Positions 5,867-7,402 of a stretch of 7,402 bases of DNA are shown here, in pieces. The notes beneath the pieces are model-generated. The model saw nothing but the letters and a program-made list of their open reading frames with translations. It had not been told where the DNA came from and searched no databases. The stretch comes from Chloroflexia bacterium (GTDB lineage: Bacteria > Chloroflexota > Chloroflexia > Thermomicrobiales > UBA6265), in NCBI GenBank assembly GCA_013698285.1, contig JACCVE010000077.1:1-7402 (forward strand), read 5' to 3'. The translations under genes were made by a program, and so were the position numbers. Positions within the stretch are counted from its first letter, which is position 1. Every line of letters begins with the position of its first letter.

Positions 5867-6870
5867 TGACAGCGCCCTCACGTCCGCCGGGGTCGCGGAT
5901 TCGTCCGGCGCCACCTCCGAGTGGGACGGGGCCGGGTTCGCCGGCGGGTCGCGAGGCGCGGCTCCAAGATCGGGCCAGCGGGGTCCGCAAGGTCTTGCTG
6001 GTCGTCCTCGGCTTGAATGGCCTGGTGGCGGCCATGAAACTATCGGTCGGGGTGCTGACCGGTTCGGTCGCGATGGCGGCCGACGGTGTCCAGTCCCTGC
6101 TCGACGGGTTCGCCAACGTGATCGGGCTGATCGGGATCGTCGCGGCCTCCCGGCCGCCGGACGAGCAGCACCCGTACGGCCATGAGCGGTACGAGACGAT
6201 CGCCTCGATGGCCATCGCGGGTCTGATGACCTTCGGCGTCGTGGAGATCGTCCGGAGCGCCTGGGGGCAATTTCAGGGGAACGATGAACCCCGCGTCACC
6301 GCGCTGTCATTCGCGGTGCTCATCGTGACGATCGGGATCAACGCGGGCGTCTCGTGGTGGGAGCGCCGGGCCGCGCGGCGGCTGCGGAGCGAACTCCTCG
6401 CCGCCGACGCCAAACATACCGCCACCGATGTGGTCGTCTCCGCCGGGGTGATCGTTGGCCTCATCGCCGTCGCGGCGGGTTTCACCCGCGCCGACGCGGT
6501 CGTGTCACTGGTGATCGCGGCGGTCATCGCCCGGACGGCCTGGGTCATCCTGCGAGATGCTTCGCTGGTCCTCTCGGACGCCACCGCGATCGACCCCCGC
6601 CTGCTGATGCGGGCGGTACTGACCGCGCCGGGGGTGGTGACCGCGCACAACCTGCGGGCTCGCTCCGGCGGGGGGCGGTCGTGGGTGGAAGTCCACGTCA
6701 CGGTCGATCCCGATCTGCGGGTCAACCAGGCCCATGCCGTGGCGACCGGCGTCGAGGAGGCGATCCGGACGAGCGCGGGAGACACGACCGAGGTGGTGGT
6801 CCACGTTGAACCGGCCGAGCCACCCCACACTCGCCCCGATCCCTTGTTCGGGGACCCGCGTTCGACCTAG
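5866..6870 (+). CDS. Cation diffusion facilitator (CDF) family metal transporter
   Basis: With ATG 5866 this gives 334 residues. An upstream in-frame start at 5821 lacks a ribosome site and would only add a low-complexity tail. The first about 35 residues are Pro/Gly/Arg-rich and likely disordered. Six membrane spans can be placed at about 44-64, 68-93, 112-130, 145-163, 185-206 and 211-230. Family marks include ADGVQSLLDG in span 2, HPYGHERYE before span 3, and AKHTATD in span 5 with His184 and Asp188 as metal ligands. Residues about 244-318 form the cytoplasmic ferredoxin-like domain (AHNLRARSGG, VEVHVTVDP, QAHAVATGVEEAI, VVVHVEP). CDF proteins exchange Zn2+, Mn2+, Fe2+ or similar ions for protons, usually exporting them as dimers. 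Asp80 is present, but the partner position four residues earlier is Gln76 where His or Asp is usual, so metal choice is uncertain. The gene is divergent from the aldehyde dehydrogenase gene and no metal regulator is nearby. Confidence 0.92.
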   Translation: MTAPSRPPGSRIRPAPPPSGTGPGSPAGREARLQDRASGVRKVLLVVLGLNGLVAAMKLSVGVLTGSVAMAADGVQSLLDGFANVIGLIGIVAASRPPDEQHPYGHERYETIASMAIAGLMTFGVVEIVRSAWGQFQGNDEPRVTALSFAVLIVTIGINAGVSWWERRAARRLRSELLAADAKHTATDVVVSAGVIVGLIAVAAGFTRADAVVSLVIAAVIARTAWVILRDASLVLSDATAIDPRLLMRAVLTAPGVVTAHNLRARSGGGRSWVEVHVTVDPDLRVNQAHAVATGVEEAIRTSAGDTTEVVVHVEPAEPPHTRPDPLFGDPRST

Positions 6871-6873
6871 CGA

Positions 6874-6913
6874 CGACGACCGACCATGATCGGCGACGAC
6901 CGATGACGATCCG
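6874..6913. repeat. Two imperfect 20-bp tandem copies just after the transporter gene
   Basis: CGACGACCGA occurs at 6874-6883 and again at 6894-6903. The full 20-bp units match at 16 of 20 positions. The repeat begins 4 bp after the transporter stop. It has no recognised role and may be a simple local duplication. Confidence 0.4.
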
Positions 6914-6981
6914 GACCGCGTCCCATCCCGGCTCGCAGGGACGGCCGACACCGACACGACTCACCGGGGCGCGATTCGCCC

Positions 6982-7001
6982 GTCCCCACACCGGTGGGGA
7001 C
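6982..7001. terminator. Perfect 8-bp inverted repeat with 4-nt loop; terminator or operator
   Basis: GTCCCCAC-ACCG-GTGGGGAC is an exact inverted repeat, centred 121 bp after the transporter stop and 62 bp before the next start. As RNA it is a stable hairpin, but CCTGGAG follows instead of a T-run. It could end transporter transcription without a U tract, or it could be a protein-binding site or early leader hairpin for the gene starting at 7054. Confidence 0.4.
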
Positions 7002-7053
7002 CCTGGAGACGATAGACCATACGGCGACGGGCACGGACCCCCGCCAGGAGTAC

Positions 7054-7402
7054 ATGGCATTGACCGAGAACGACGACCAGAACGATCGAGGCGACGCACC
7101 TGACCAAGACGATGCCGGCGACGGTCCCAGCGGTTCACGCCGGACCTGGCGTCGTCGCCAACGGCGCCAGGCGGCCCGGCAGCGGGCACAGTCTGACGAC
7201 GTGGGCCAGGGACCCGGCCAGGAGTCCGATGAGGCCGGAACCGGCCAACCGGCGGTGCCTGCCGCCGCCCGGGACCAGGGTCCAGCCCCAGGCCGGGGTC
7301 GCGGCCAGAGCCGGGGCCAGGGAGCCCAGCCGCGTGCCCCGGATCCGGCCGGTGGCCGGGAGGGCCAGTCCGGAGACGGGCGGAGAAGCCAGGGACAACG
7401 CC
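7054..7402 (+). CDS. Unidentified protein with Arg/Gln/Gly-rich disordered N-terminus; C-terminus beyond right edge
   Basis: One hundred and sixteen codons are open to the window end. ATG 7054 follows AGGAG (7046-7050) with only 3 nt between. An in-frame GTG at 6994 is possible but has no ribosome site and lies within the inverted repeat. Residues 1-25 are acidic and Asp/Asn-rich (ENDDQNDRGD, DQDDAGDG). Residues about 28-46 form a strongly basic Arg/Gln patch (RRTWRRRQRRQAARQRAQ), likely helical and able to bind nucleic acid. From about 50 on it is Gly/Gln/Arg/Pro low complexity with recurrent GQ, RGQ and GRG steps, expected to be disordered. Such tails occur on RNA-acting proteins (helicases, RNases, termination factor Rho of high-GC bacteria), but no domain is visible, so no function is assigned. 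The protein-like choice of codons and ribosome site support a real gene. Confidence 0.6.
   Translation, partial: MALTENDDQNDRGDAPDQDDAGDGPSGSRRTWRRRQRRQAARQRAQSDDVGQGPGQESDEAGTGQPAVPAAARDQGPAPGRGRGQSRGQGAQPRAPDPAGGREGQSGDGRRSQGQR

Noticed and set aside
5081..5914. 277-codon minus-strand frame overlapping the dehydrogenase and reaching into the transporter gene
   Set aside because: It is a shadow of the dehydrogenase in another frame, with Arg/Pro/Gly-rich translation.

Overview
High-GC (roughly two-thirds G+C) bacterial DNA with compact, mostly convergent or divergent gene pairs. Ala/Thr/Pro/Ser/Glu-rich linkers in exported proteins (ATPEASPEAATP, PSPTPTTPAFPTA) together with secreted Asp-box proteins resemble what is common in Chloroflexota of the Thermomicrobia/Sphaerobacter type. 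That placement is an inference from style, not from a marker gene. No mobile element, CRISPR array, tRNA or rRNA is visible.

Layout, left to right. (1) 1-2459, minus strand: a large exported Asp-box (BNR) beta-propeller protein, open at the left edge, with at least six Asp boxes, a TIG-like domain, a short coiled coil, a Pro/Ser/Thr stalk and the start of a C-terminal membrane segment. (2) 2460-2905: a divergent regulatory region. It holds a good minus-strand promoter (TTGACG-N17-TAGCAT) that would give the propeller gene a leader of about 197 nt with several inverted repeats, one capped by a GAAA loop. On the other side is a perfect 14-bp palindrome just before the ribosome binding site of the next gene. 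(3) 2906-3991 and 4064-4243, plus strand: an exported two-domain protein (beta-rich lipocalin-like N-terminus, acidic/Pro linker, NTF2/SnoaL-like C-terminus) followed by a 59-residue single-span membrane protein, probably one transcription unit. (4) 4330-5700, minus strand: an aldehyde dehydrogenase of the Sad/YneI succinate-semialdehyde type with a complete catalytic set. (5) 5866-6870, plus strand: a cation diffusion facilitator whose first TM2 metal-site position is Gln rather than His/Asp and whose start looks leaderless. (6) 7054-7402, plus strand: the disordered, Arg/Gln/Gly-rich N-terminus of an unidentified protein, open at the right edge.

The genes do not form one pathway. Three encode envelope or secreted products of unknown partner or substrate, one is central metabolism, and one is metal export. 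I found no convincing new multi-gene system. The best candidates for a second look are the divergent 2460-2905 control region with its structured leader and palindrome, the secreted protein plus mini-membrane-protein pair, and the altered metal site of the transporter.
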